Below the pieces are notes generated by a model. It was not told the origin of the DNA. It saw nothing but the letters and a program-made list of their open reading frames with translations, and searched no databases. This document shows, in pieces, positions 35,143-41,918 of a DNA stretch of 41,918 nt. The DNA is from an uncultured Roseburia sp. (lineage in GTDB: Bacteria; Bacillota; Clostridia; Lachnospirales; Lachnospiraceae). The stretch lies in NCBI GenBank assembly GCA_934358955.1, contig CAKRLC010000008.1, positions 1 through 41,918 of the forward strand. The letters run 5' to 3'. The position numbers and the translations under genes are program-made. Numbering within the stretch: the stretch's first letter is position 1; every line of letters starts with the position of its first letter.

Positions 35143-35179
35143 TGCCGGAATAATGTGAAAAACATTGTTCCGGCATTTT
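35143..35179 (+). terminator. Intrinsic terminator after galT
   Basis: TGCCGGAATAATGT pairs with ACATTGTTCCGGCA (one mismatch) and is followed by TTTT. About 8 nt beyond it, ACTTTAC (35187-35193) and GTAAAGT (35211-35217) form a perfect inverted repeat with a 17-nt spacer upstream of the next gene, which could be an operator. Confidence 0.75.
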
Positions 35180-35256
35180 GCAAAACACTTTACTTTTGCA
35201 CGTTATTGTTGTAAAGTAATTGGTAGTAAATGAGAGAAAGAACTGAGGAATGAAAA

Positions 35257-36447
35257 ATGGTTTCAAAAAAAATAAAAAAAGCACTGGAGGGAAGCTCTGC
35301 CATCCGTGCGATGTTTATTGAAGGCAATGAGCTGGCTGCAAAAGTAGGAAGAGAAAATGTCTATGATTTTTCTCTTGGAAATCCGGCAACACCGGCGCCG
35401 GAAGCTTTGAATGAAGCGATCAGACAGCTGGTAGAGGAAACAGATCCGCTTGTATTACATGGGTATATGGATAATGCCGGTTATCCGGACGTCCGTCAGG
35501 CAATTGCCGATAATTTAAACAGCCGTTTTGGAACAGACTTTGATTTTCACAATATTATAATGACTGTCGGAGCAGCAGGTGGTTTAAATATTATTTTTAA
35601 GACGATCTTAGATCCGGGAGACCAGGTGATCGTATTTGCGCCATTTTTTGGAGAATACAGAAGCTATGCAGCTAATTTTGATGCAGAGGTTGTCACTGTA
35701 GCGCCGGATTATGAGACGTTTCAACCGGATCTGTCAGCCTTTGATGCAGCGATCAACGAGAAAACGAAGGCGGTGATCGTCAATACACCAAATAACCCGA
35801 CCGGTGTGATCTATCATGAAGATACGATGCGAAAAATTGGAGAGATCCTTACGAAAAAAGAAAAAGAGATCGGTCATGAGATTTATCTGATCTCAGATGA
35901 ACCATACCGGGAATTAGTATATGATGGAAATAAAGAGGATTTTCTTACAAAATATTATAAAAATACACTGGTAGGCTATTCCTTCAGCAAATCACTTTCC
36001 CTTCCGGGCGAGCGGATCGGGTATGTGGTCGTGCCGAACGAAGCAGATGATGCAGAACTACTGATCGAAGGCATCACGGTTTCAAACAGGACACTTGGTT
36101 TTGTAAATGCACCATCTTTGCTGCAGAAGGCAGTTGCAAAGTGCCTGGATGAAAAAACGAATTTGGAATTCTATGATAAAAACCGGAAAATGCTTTACGA
36201 GGGACTGAAAAAGTTGGGATTTTCCTGCATTAAACCGGAAGGCGCCTTTTACATGTGGGTAAAATCACCGGATGAAAAGGAAGAAAAGTTTGTTGCGGCC
36301 GGTAAAAAATACAACATTATCATGGTAAAAGGAAGCGCATTTGGCTGCGCAGGCTATGTAAGACTGGCATATTGCGTTTCACATGAGACGATTGAGCGCG
36401 CCCTCGTGGCATTTGAAAAGCTTGCAAAAGACTATAAACTGATATAA
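35257..36447 (+). CDS. Pyridoxal-phosphate-dependent aminotransferase, class I/II
   Basis: A fold-type I aminotransferase of 396 residues, likely using an amino acid with 2-oxoglutarate. The motifs are FSLGNPATPAPEAL, TVGAAGGLNIIFKTILDPGDQVIVFAPFFGEY, VNTPNNPTG, SDEPYRE and YSFSKSLSLPGERIGY with the PLP lysine near residue 245. It belongs to the aspartate aminotransferase group, but the amino acid is not predictable. The ribosome site AACTGAGGAA supports the start. It is 27 nt before hisC, so the two aminotransferases form an operon. It differs clearly from the aminotransferase at 12485, which belongs to another class. Confidence 0.87.
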   Translation: MVSKKIKKALEGSSAIRAMFIEGNELAAKVGRENVYDFSLGNPATPAPEALNEAIRQLVEETDPLVLHGYMDNAGYPDVRQAIADNLNSRFGTDFDFHNIIMTVGAAGGLNIIFKTILDPGDQVIVFAPFFGEYRSYAANFDAEVVTVAPDYETFQPDLSAFDAAINEKTKAVIVNTPNNPTGVIYHEDTMRKIGEILTKKEKEIGHEIYLISDEPYRELVYDGNKEDFLTKYYKNTLVGYSFSKSLSLPGERIGYVVVPNEADDAELLIEGITVSNRTLGFVNAPSLLQKAVAKCLDEKTNLEFYDKNRKMLYEGLKKLGFSCIKPEGAFYMWVKSPDEKEEKFVAAGKKYNIIMVKGSAFGCAGYVRLAYCVSHETIERALVAFEKLAKDYKLI

Positions 36448-36474
36448 AATCTGAACGAAAAAAGAGGAAGAACG

Positions 36475-37530
36475 ATGAGCAACTGGAAAGAATATGTTAG
36501 AACGGTAGAACCATATGTTCCTGGCGAACAGCCAAACCAGCCGGATATGATCAAATTAAATACCAATGAAAATCCATATCCGCCAGCGCCTGGTGTCATG
36601 GAGGCATTACAAAGCTTTGATACAGATAAGCTCCGCCTGTATCCGGAACCAACGTGTAAGGTATTAGTAGATGCGATCGCAGAATACTATGGTATCAAAA
36701 GCAGTCAGGTATTTGTCGGAGTTGGCTCAGATGATGTGCTGGCAATGACATTTATGACCTTTTTTAACAGCGAACAGCCAATCCTGTTTCCGGATATCAC
36801 CTATTCTTTTTATGATGTGTGGGCAAACATGTTAAGGATCCCGTTTGAAACAAAGGCACTGGATGAACATTTTAAAATCCGCAAGGAAGACTATTATGGG
36901 GCAAACGGAGGTATTGTATTCCCAAATCCGAATGCACCAACCGGAGTTTTGATGCCATTATCTGAGGTGGAGGATATTGTTGCACATAACCGGGATGTGA
37001 TCGTGATCGTAGATGAGGCATACATTGATTTTGGTGGAGCATCAGCCTTGCCTTTGATTGAAAAATATGACAATCTGCTGGTTGTACAGACCTTTTCAAA
37101 ATCCCGTTCCTTAGCAGGAATGCGAATCGGATTTGCTATGGGAAATGAGCAGCTTATCCGCTATATCAATGATGTCAAATATTCTTTTAATTCATATACT
37201 TTAAATCAGACGACTCTGGCACTTGGAACAGAAGCGATCCGTGACAGGGCTTATTTTGAGGAAACATGCAAAAAAGTTATTGATACAAGAGAATGGACAA
37301 AGCAGGAATTAAAAAAACTTGGCTTTGTATTTGAGGATTCCATGAGTAATTTTATCTTTGCATCGCATAAAAAGGTGCCGGCAAAAGAGATTTTTGACAT
37401 GCTAAGAGAAAAAAAGATTTATGTCCGTTATTTTTCAAAGCCGAGAATCGATAATTATCTGAGGATCAGCATCGGAACACAGAAAGAAATGGAACAGCTG
37501 ATCAAGGTTCTGACGGATTATCTGGCATAG
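36475..37530 (+). CDS. hisC: Histidinol-phosphate aminotransferase
   Basis: Transfers the amino group to imidazole-acetol phosphate in histidine synthesis. The 351-residue PLP enzyme has IKLNTNENPYPPAPGV, LYPEPTC, VFVGVGSDDVLAM, FPNPNAPTG, IVDEAYIDFGG and TFSKSRSLAGMRIGFAMG with the PLP lysine at about residue 209, then the C-terminal YLRISIGT motif. All key motifs of HisC are seen. AAAAGAGGAAG is the ribosome site. No other his gene is near, which is common for hisC in Firmicutes and leaves room for activity on aromatic amino acids. Confidence 0.9.
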   Translation: MSNWKEYVRTVEPYVPGEQPNQPDMIKLNTNENPYPPAPGVMEALQSFDTDKLRLYPEPTCKVLVDAIAEYYGIKSSQVFVGVGSDDVLAMTFMTFFNSEQPILFPDITYSFYDVWANMLRIPFETKALDEHFKIRKEDYYGANGGIVFPNPNAPTGVLMPLSEVEDIVAHNRDVIVIVDEAYIDFGGASALPLIEKYDNLLVVQTFSKSRSLAGMRIGFAMGNEQLIRYINDVKYSFNSYTLNQTTLALGTEAIRDRAYFEETCKKVIDTREWTKQELKKLGFVFEDSMSNFIFASHKKVPAKEIFDMLREKKIYVRYFSKPRIDNYLRISIGTQKEMEQLIKVLTDYLA

Positions 37531-37825
37531 AAACAGCATATTTAAAATGAGTCTGTCGATCGCTACCGGAATGAATTACAAGTGAATCGTAATATAAACA
37601 GAAGTTATAGAAGATATAAAAAAAGGGATTGCTTTTTTTGGAAAATTGAGTTATTATAGAATTTGCGCTGTGACACTTTAGTGCGAAAAAAAATTAGAGA
37701 GAAAAAGTGGTTACGATATACAGAAATCTTCTGTCAGCGTAACAGAAAATGAAAAAGATAGCCGGAAAACCTATACAGATCAAAAAAATAAGACAAGGTG
37801 AACGGCATGAAAAAGGAGAGGGATT
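37531..37825 (+). other. Gene-free 295-bp interval before yerC
   Basis: No gene is seen. A small hairpin (CACTTTAGTG) lies near 37675 and a weak TTATTATAG -10-like box near 37650. AAAGGAGAG immediately before yerC is its ribosome site. Nothing else is recognisable. Confidence 0.45.
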
Positions 37826-38125
37826 ATGAGCAAAAAGCTAAGAACGGAGGCAGTAGATCATCTTTTTGATGCAATCTTAAGTCTTGAGAACAGAGAGGAA
37901 TGCTATACATTTTTTGAAGATGTCTGCACAGTGAATGAACTGCTTTCACTGTCCCAGAGATTTGAAGTAGCAAAGATGCTTCGTGATCAGAAAACATATC
38001 TGGACATTGCAGAAAAAACGGGGGCTTCTACTGCAACGATCAGCCGTGTCAACCGTTCGCTGAATTATGGAAATGACGGATATGATATGGTATTTTCCAG
38101 AATGACAGAAAAAGAAGAAAAATAA
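37826..38125 (+). CDS. YerC/YecD family TrpR-like regulator
   Basis: A 99-residue cytoplasmic DNA-binding protein of the TrpR-like YerC/YecD family. It is all helical, with a helix-turn-helix at about residues 45-85: LSLSQRFEVAKMLRDQKTYLDIAEKTGASTATISRVNRSLNYG (in order). Its regulatory target is not established. The ribosome site AAAGGAGAG is 8 nt before ATG. In many Firmicutes yerC precedes pcrA, and it does so here with the DUF1836 gene inserted between on the opposite strand. A strong terminator follows directly. Confidence 0.9.
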   Translation: MSKKLRTEAVDHLFDAILSLENREECYTFFEDVCTVNELLSLSQRFEVAKMLRDQKTYLDIAEKTGASTATISRVNRSLNYGNDGYDMVFSRMTEKEEK

Positions 38126-38131
38126 AAAAAG

Positions 38132-38172
38132 ACCGGATCTGAAAACTATCTCATTTTCAGATCCGGTTTTTT
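38132..38172. terminator. Intrinsic terminator after yerC
   Basis: ACCGGATCTGAAAA pairs with TTTTCAGATCCGGT around an 8-nt loop and ends in T6. It is preceded by an A-run, so it may work in both directions. Confidence 0.88.
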
Positions 38173-38301
38173 ATGTAATAGGAAACTTTGTTTCCATTAC
38201 ATAAAAAACGCTCCGCGAGGATCGCACTGCGGCGGATAAGAAACATGTCGCATATTGCGACCCGCCGCAGGCGGAGAATCTCGCAGGCGAGATTCTTTTT
38301 T
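38167..38301. repeat. Nested palindrome cluster between yerC and the DUF1836 gene
   Basis: Three folded units in 135 bp. First, 38167-38208 is a 19-bp stem with one bulged base (TTTTTTATGTAAT / ATTACATAAAAAA with GGAAAC/GTTTCC). Second, 38211-38276 nests CTCCGC/GCGGAG, CTGCGGCGG/CCGCCGCAG and GTCGCA/TGCGAC. Third, 38276-38301 is GAATCTCGC/GCGAGATTC followed by T6, an intrinsic terminator. The T6ATGTA motif at the start of the first unit recurs after the third, as an imperfect direct repeat (TTTTTTATGTAATAGGAAAC and TTTTTTATGTAGCAGCAAAT), so the whole may be a mobile palindromic repeat. It is GC-rich against an AT-rich background. Confidence 0.65.
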
Positions 38302-38331
38302 ATGTAGCAGCAAATTTTGTTTTTATTTGAA

Positions 38332-38955
38332 TCAGGCTTTCTTTTTCGGATTCTTGTCAGAAGGGGTGCTCGTAGAGAGTACCTGGTCAACGATCCGTTC
38401 AATGATCGTTTTCTTAAGATAGACATCGTAACTGAGCATGCAGATAAAGCTGAAGGTGCGCAACAGCTCTGCCTCTTCGTCGTCTACATCTTCAAAGGTC
38501 TTCATGGAAGTATTAAACTTCTTGGCAAGATCCTTTATAATATTCTGTGTTTCCTGATGTTCTAAGCTAAAGACCTCTTTATAAATATCTTCCAAGCTTA
38601 AAGTTTCATGATTCTTTCCGAAATACTTTTCTGTGATCGGATTTAAGACACTCTGAATGTCACTGATGCTTAAAATATTTTTGAAATAGTAAATAAAAAT
38701 CAGTGTCAGGACATGCTCTTTGGAATACTTCTTCTTCTCAGGCGGCGGAAGAAGGTCGTTCTTGGCATAATTATTGATCATTGTCTTTGTCAGGATCTTG
38801 TCATCCGGATGTCTTCGCGAGGTTGCAAGCTGGGAATCCATAAAGGTGGTGACCTGATCCATATAAAGGTCTATATTCGGAATGTCTTCCGGTTTTACAT
38901 AATCTATTTTATTGAATTCATCTAAAATACCACTTAAAAACTGTTTTGTGTCCAT
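38332..38955 (-). CDS. DUF1836 domain protein
   Basis: A 207-residue cytoplasmic protein of the DUF1836 family, found in Firmicutes, function unknown. The N-terminal half looks like a MerR-like winged helix region (TKTMINNYAKNDLLPPPEKKKYSKEHVLTLIFIYYFKNILSISDIQSVL, in order, residues about 55-105). The C-terminal half is helical (LEDIYKEVFSLEHQ, TFEDVDDEEAELLRTFSFICMLSYDV). ATG 38955 is chosen because GAGGGATC lies 5 nt upstream on the minus strand; an in-frame ATG at 38967 has a poorer site. It may be a DNA-binding regulator. It is divergent from pcrA. Confidence 0.85.
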   Translation of the reverse strand: MDTKQFLSGILDEFNKIDYVKPEDIPNIDLYMDQVTTFMDSQLATSRRHPDDKILTKTMINNYAKNDLLPPPEKKKYSKEHVLTLIFIYYFKNILSISDIQSVLNPITEKYFGKNHETLSLEDIYKEVFSLEHQETQNIIKDLAKKFNTSMKTFEDVDDEEAELLRTFSFICMLSYDVYLKKTIIERIVDQVLSTSTPSDKNPKKKA

Positions 38956-38991
38956 GTGATCCCTCATTCCCTAACATATTGTCTGTATCAC

Positions 38992-39020
38992 ATTATATAG
39001 TATTCAAAACTAGATGACAA
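38992..39020 (-). promoter_or_regulatory. Promoter of the DUF1836 gene
   Basis: On the minus strand TTGTCA (39020-39015) and TATAAT (38997-38992) are separated by 17 nt, 37 nt before the start codon. A TATAAT at 39089-39094 on the plus strand is a candidate -10 for pcrA with no clear -35. Confidence 0.7.
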
Positions 39021-39180
39021 GCTACAATTAACAGGAAATGTATGAAAAAAATAGAAAATATGTTCTTTTTTATCACACCCGAAGATGGTATAATGAGCGA
39101 AAGAGAGGAAAATACAAATTTATTTGTATTTGACGAACGGCAAAATGATTGAGTGCAGAGAGAAAAGGAGTAATTATTTT

Positions 39181-41424
39181 ATGAGCATTTATGATACGCT
39201 GAATGAGCAGCAGAGAAAGGCTGTGTTCCAGACAGAAGGTCCTGTTTTAATCTTAGCAGGAGCCGGCTCCGGAAAAACCAGGGTACTGACACATCGTACA
39301 GCATATCTGATCGAGGAAAAAGGTGTGAATCCATATCATATTATGGCGATCACATTTACGAATAAAGCAGCAGGAGAGATGCGTGAGAGAATCGATGACC
39401 TGATCGGTTATGGCTCTGAGAGCATCTGGGTATCTACGTTCCACTCTACCTGTGTACGCATTTTGAGAAGACATATTGACCGCATCGGGTTTGATACAAA
39501 CTTTACGATCTATGATGCAGATGACCAGAAGACGTTGATGAAGGATATCTGTAAAAGACTGAATGTTGACACGAAGATTTACAAAGAAAAGAATCTTCTG
39601 GCAGCAATTTCCCATGCAAAGGACGAGCTGATCGATCCGCAGGAGTTTTCACTTCGGGCAGCAGCTTCCGGGGATTATGCGAAGAAAAGACAGGCTGAGG
39701 TTTACAGAGAGTATCAGGATGCGTTGAGACGCAACAATGCGTTGGATTTTGACGATCTGATCGTTAAAACAGTAGAACTTTTCCGGGCGGATGCACAGGT
39801 ACTCGATTATTACCAGGAACGTTTCCGCTACATTATGGTAGATGAGTATCAGGATACGAACACGGCACAGTTCCAGCTGATCAGTACGCTGGCAGGAAAA
39901 TATAAAAATCTCTGTGTTGTTGGTGATGATGACCAGTCTATTTACAAATTCCGTGGAGCGAATATTTATAATATCCTTAACTTTGAAAAACATTTTCCAG
40001 ATGCAGTGACGATCAAGCTGGAACAGAATTATCGTTCCACGCAGAATATATTAAATGCGGCCAATGGTGTGATCGCCAATAACAGAGGCAGAAAGAGAAA
40101 GACACTGTGGACAGATAACGAGGATGGCAAAAAAATCACATTCCGTCAGTTTGAAACAGGCTATGATGAGGCAGAATATATTGCAAGAGATATTGATGCA
40201 AGTGTGAAAAATGGACGATACCATTACGGGGATTGTGCAGTACTATACCGTACCAATGCACAGTCACGACTGTTTGAGGAAAAATTTATTGTTTCCAATA
40301 TTCCATATAAAATTGTTGGCGGCGTTAATTTCTATGCACGTAAAGAGATCAAAGATCTTTTGGCTTATTTAAAAACCATTGATAATGCAAGAGATGATCT
40401 TGCAGTGCGAAGAATCATCAATGTGCCAAAGAGAGGTATCGGAGCAACAACATTAGGCAGAGTGTCAGATTATGCAGCAGCGGAAGGATTAAGCTTTTAC
40501 AATGCACTGAAAATGGCAGGCGATATCCCGACACTTGGGAAAAGTGCAGTTAAGATCCGTCCGTTTGTAAATTTTATTCAGGTAATGCGCAGTAAAACAG
40601 AACTGATTTCCGTTTCAGAGCTGTTAAACGAGATCATAGAGGAAACCGGATATGTCAAAGAACTGGAAGCGGAAGATACGGATGAAGCGAAGGCCCGGAT
40701 TGAAAATATCAATGAGTTGATCAGTAAGGTTGTTTCCTACGAAGAAGGGGAGGAACATCCGACATTAAGTGGTTTCCTGGAGGAGGTTGCACTGGTCGCA
40801 GACATTGACAGCCTGGAAGAAGAGAGCGATTATGTTGTGCTTATGACATTACATAGTGCAAAAGGTCTGGAATTTCCAAAGGTTTATCTGGCAGGTATGG
40901 AGGATGGACTGTTTCCAAGCTACATGTCGATCACATCGGACAGCTCTTCCGAAGATCTTGAAGAAGAGCGTCGTCTTGCCTATGTGGGAATTACGAGAGC
41001 GAAAGAAGAACTTACCATTACCTGTGCACGTCAGCGTATGATCCGGGGTGAGACGCAATATAATAAAGTATCACGCTTTGTACGGGAGATTCCATCAGAA
41101 CTTTTGGATGCAGAACGGAAAAAGCCAAGGGAAAGTGCATTCCCATCCTTCTTGCAGAATGAGCCGGTCACCAGAACAAGAAAACCCACACTCCGGCAGC
41201 AACCGTCCGGTCAGAGTATGCAGACGCAGGCAATGATCACCAAAGGCGTGGTCAAAGCTGCGTTGGATTATGGTGTTGGAGATACTGTTTCCCATATTAA
41301 GTTTGGAACAGGAACAGTAATAAATATTGCAGATGGTGCAAGAGATTACGAGGTTACAGTCCAGTTTGAAAAATATGGTGTGAAAAAAATGTTTGCATCT
41401 TTTGCAAAGCTGAAAAAATTATAA
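39181..41424 (+). CDS. pcrA: ATP-dependent DNA helicase PcrA/UvrD
   Basis: Superfamily 1A 3'-5' DNA helicase for repair and for removal of recombination intermediates. The 747-residue product has all helicase motifs: Q motif LNEQQRKAV, Walker A AGAGSGKT (residues 26-33), AITFTNKAAGEMRER, VSTFHSTCVRIL, MVDEYQDTN, GDDDQSIYKFRGA, EQNYRS, LMTLHSAKGLEFP and YVGITRAKEEL. The C-terminal end has the PcrA Tudor-like segment (DYGVGDTVSHIKFGTGTV). ATG 39181 is chosen because AAAGGAG is upstream; the open frame from 39124 adds residues of no family match. The gene is complete. Confidence 0.96.
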   Translation: MSIYDTLNEQQRKAVFQTEGPVLILAGAGSGKTRVLTHRTAYLIEEKGVNPYHIMAITFTNKAAGEMRERIDDLIGYGSESIWVSTFHSTCVRILRRHIDRIGFDTNFTIYDADDQKTLMKDICKRLNVDTKIYKEKNLLAAISHAKDELIDPQEFSLRAAASGDYAKKRQAEVYREYQDALRRNNALDFDDLIVKTVELFRADAQVLDYYQERFRYIMVDEYQDTNTAQFQLISTLAGKYKNLCVVGDDDQSIYKFRGANIYNILNFEKHFPDAVTIKLEQNYRSTQNILNAANGVIANNRGRKRKTLWTDNEDGKKITFRQFETGYDEAEYIARDIDASVKNGRYHYGDCAVLYRTNAQSRLFEEKFIVSNIPYKIVGGVNFYARKEIKDLLAYLKTIDNARDDLAVRRIINVPKRGIGATTLGRVSDYAAAEGLSFYNALKMAGDIPTLGKSAVKIRPFVNFIQVMRSKTELISVSELLNEIIEETGYVKELEAEDTDEAKARIENINELISKVVSYEEGEEHPTLSGFLEEVALVADIDSLEEESDYVVLMTLHSAKGLEFPKVYLAGMEDGLFPSYMSITSDSSSEDLEEERRLAYVGITRAKEELTITCARQRMIRGETQYNKVSRFVREIPSELLDAERKKPRESAFPSFLQNEPVTRTRKPTLRQQPSGQSMQTQAMITKGVVKAALDYGVGDTVSHIKFGTGTVINIADGARDYEVTVQFEKYGVKKMFASFAKLKKL

Positions 41425-41598
41425 ATGCGGGAGAAAATATCCATGTTTTATAAATTTTTTATAGGCGCTCTGGATAAAATATGATATAATGAGTGCAAGT
41501 GAGAAGAATGCATTTATGCATTCGGCGGAATGAATGAGTTCAATAATTGATATCCGCGGAAGCTGGTATCAGAGTATAAAAAGAGAAGGAGTAGCAAC

Positions 41599-41886
41599 AT
41601 GAACAAAGTAGAAGATTTAATCAACATGACAAAATTAAATGAGCTTTTAAACAAAAAACAGATTGAAGAAGAAAAGAAAACTTCAAAAGTTGTCTGGATT
41701 TTTGCTATTATCGGAATAGTAGCAGCAGTTGCTGCAGCTGTATATGGAATTTATCGTTTCTTTACACCAGATTACCTGGAAGATTTTGAAGACGATTTAG
41801 ATGATGATTATGAAGACGATTTCTTCGAGGATGAGGATGACGAAGAAGAGCCGGCAAAACCAGAAGAAACAAAAGAAGAGGAATAA
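41599..41886 (+). CDS. Small single-pass membrane protein with acidic tail
   Basis: A 95-residue protein: an N-terminal amphipathic stretch (residues 1-28, KVEDLINMTKLNELLNKKQI), one membrane helix (about 31-52, VVWIFAIIGIVAAVAAAVYGIY) and a tail of about 40 residues made almost only of Asp, Glu, Phe and Tyr. The ribosome site is AGAAGGAG. It is 174 nt after pcrA, with a TATAAT at 41485-41490 that may be its own promoter, and it has its own terminator. I do not recognise a named family; similar small proteins occur in Lachnospiraceae. Confidence 0.75.
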   Translation: MNKVEDLINMTKLNELLNKKQIEEEKKTSKVVWIFAIIGIVAAVAAAVYGIYRFFTPDYLEDFEDDLDDDYEDDFFEDEDDEEEPAKPEETKEEE

Positions 41887-41894
41887 GATCTGGA

Positions 41895-41918
41895 GGGCTG
41901 CGGAAAGCAGCCCTTTTT
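41895..41918 (+). terminator. Intrinsic terminator at the window end
   Basis: GGGCTGC and GCAGCCC form a 7-bp GC-rich stem with a GGAAA loop, followed by T5 at the end of the window. Confidence 0.85.

Noticed and set aside
1..41918. CRISPR array, tRNA or rRNA genes, integrase or transposase
   Set aside because: No regular short repeats with spacers, no cloverleaf or rRNA-like sequence, and no recombinase-like protein was found when reading all frames.

Overview
This 42 kb window is chromosomal DNA of an endospore-forming, low-to-moderate GC member of the Firmicutes, most likely a Lachnospiraceae gut anaerobe (Roseburia/Agathobacter-like). The reasons are a SCIFF peptide with its radical SAM maturase beside a fused SecDF, a GerA-type germinant receptor, SpoIIR, the Firmicutes families TIGR04086, DUF1934, DUF1836 and YerC, a class II GalT, and strong AGGAGG-type ribosome sites. 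No rRNA, tRNA, CRISPR array, prophage or intact transposase gene was seen. The genus is an inference.

Layout. 1-6.3 kb: a tripartite tricarboxylate transporter (tctC-tctB-tctA), then two related HSL-type alpha/beta hydrolases and a metallo-beta-lactamase-fold hydrolase, together looking like an uptake and hydrolysis cluster for an unknown carboxylate or ester. 7-8.9 kb: a GNAT acetyltransferase fused to a membrane domain, and a membrane-anchored polysaccharide deacetylase. 9-10.7 kb: a small HTH / ImmA-type protease module followed by a broken third gene that looks like a PIN-type nuclease. 11-15.7 kb: rarA, a class Ic aminotransferase, ispE and a GntR/FCD regulator. 15.9-20.9 kb: germination and sporulation genes (gerA, a fused gerB-gerC, spoIIR) and a DUF1934 gene. 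20.9-25.2 kb: a convergent small membrane protein, an exported trigger-factor-like isomerase, asnS and a LacX-type epimerase. 25.3-29.7 kb: the TIGR04086 - SCIFF - maturase - SecDF block. 30-35 kb: a DUF1294 gene, glyA, galK and galT. 35.2-41.9 kb: two PLP aminotransferases (one HisC), yerC, a DUF1836 gene, pcrA and a small acidic membrane protein.

The most unusual content is between the genes. Five members of one family of structured intergenic elements lie at 6569-6805, 13882-14013, 15802-15859, 29787-30023 and 31795-31982. A full copy is about 237 bp, has terminal inverted repeats, and in one case is flanked by a 5-bp direct repeat, so it resembles a MITE. Inside it folds as a long hairpin around a core of roughly 70 nt whose pairings cross like an H-type pseudoknot. 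In the fourth complete-core copy (31795-31982) both arms of the hairpin have a different sequence from the other copies yet remain perfectly complementary, while the core is kept; this suggests that the folded form matters. A second, unrelated nest of palindromes sits at 38167-38301.

Other points: an in-frame GerB-GerC fusion with a lipobox at the junction, a cysteine where HSL-family hydrolases normally have the catalytic aspartate (in both tandem copies), a GNAT-DUF4190 fusion with a tyrosine-rich tail, and a candidate activator site upstream of galK. Start codons were re-chosen from ribosome-binding sites for many genes, and the reason is given in each entry.
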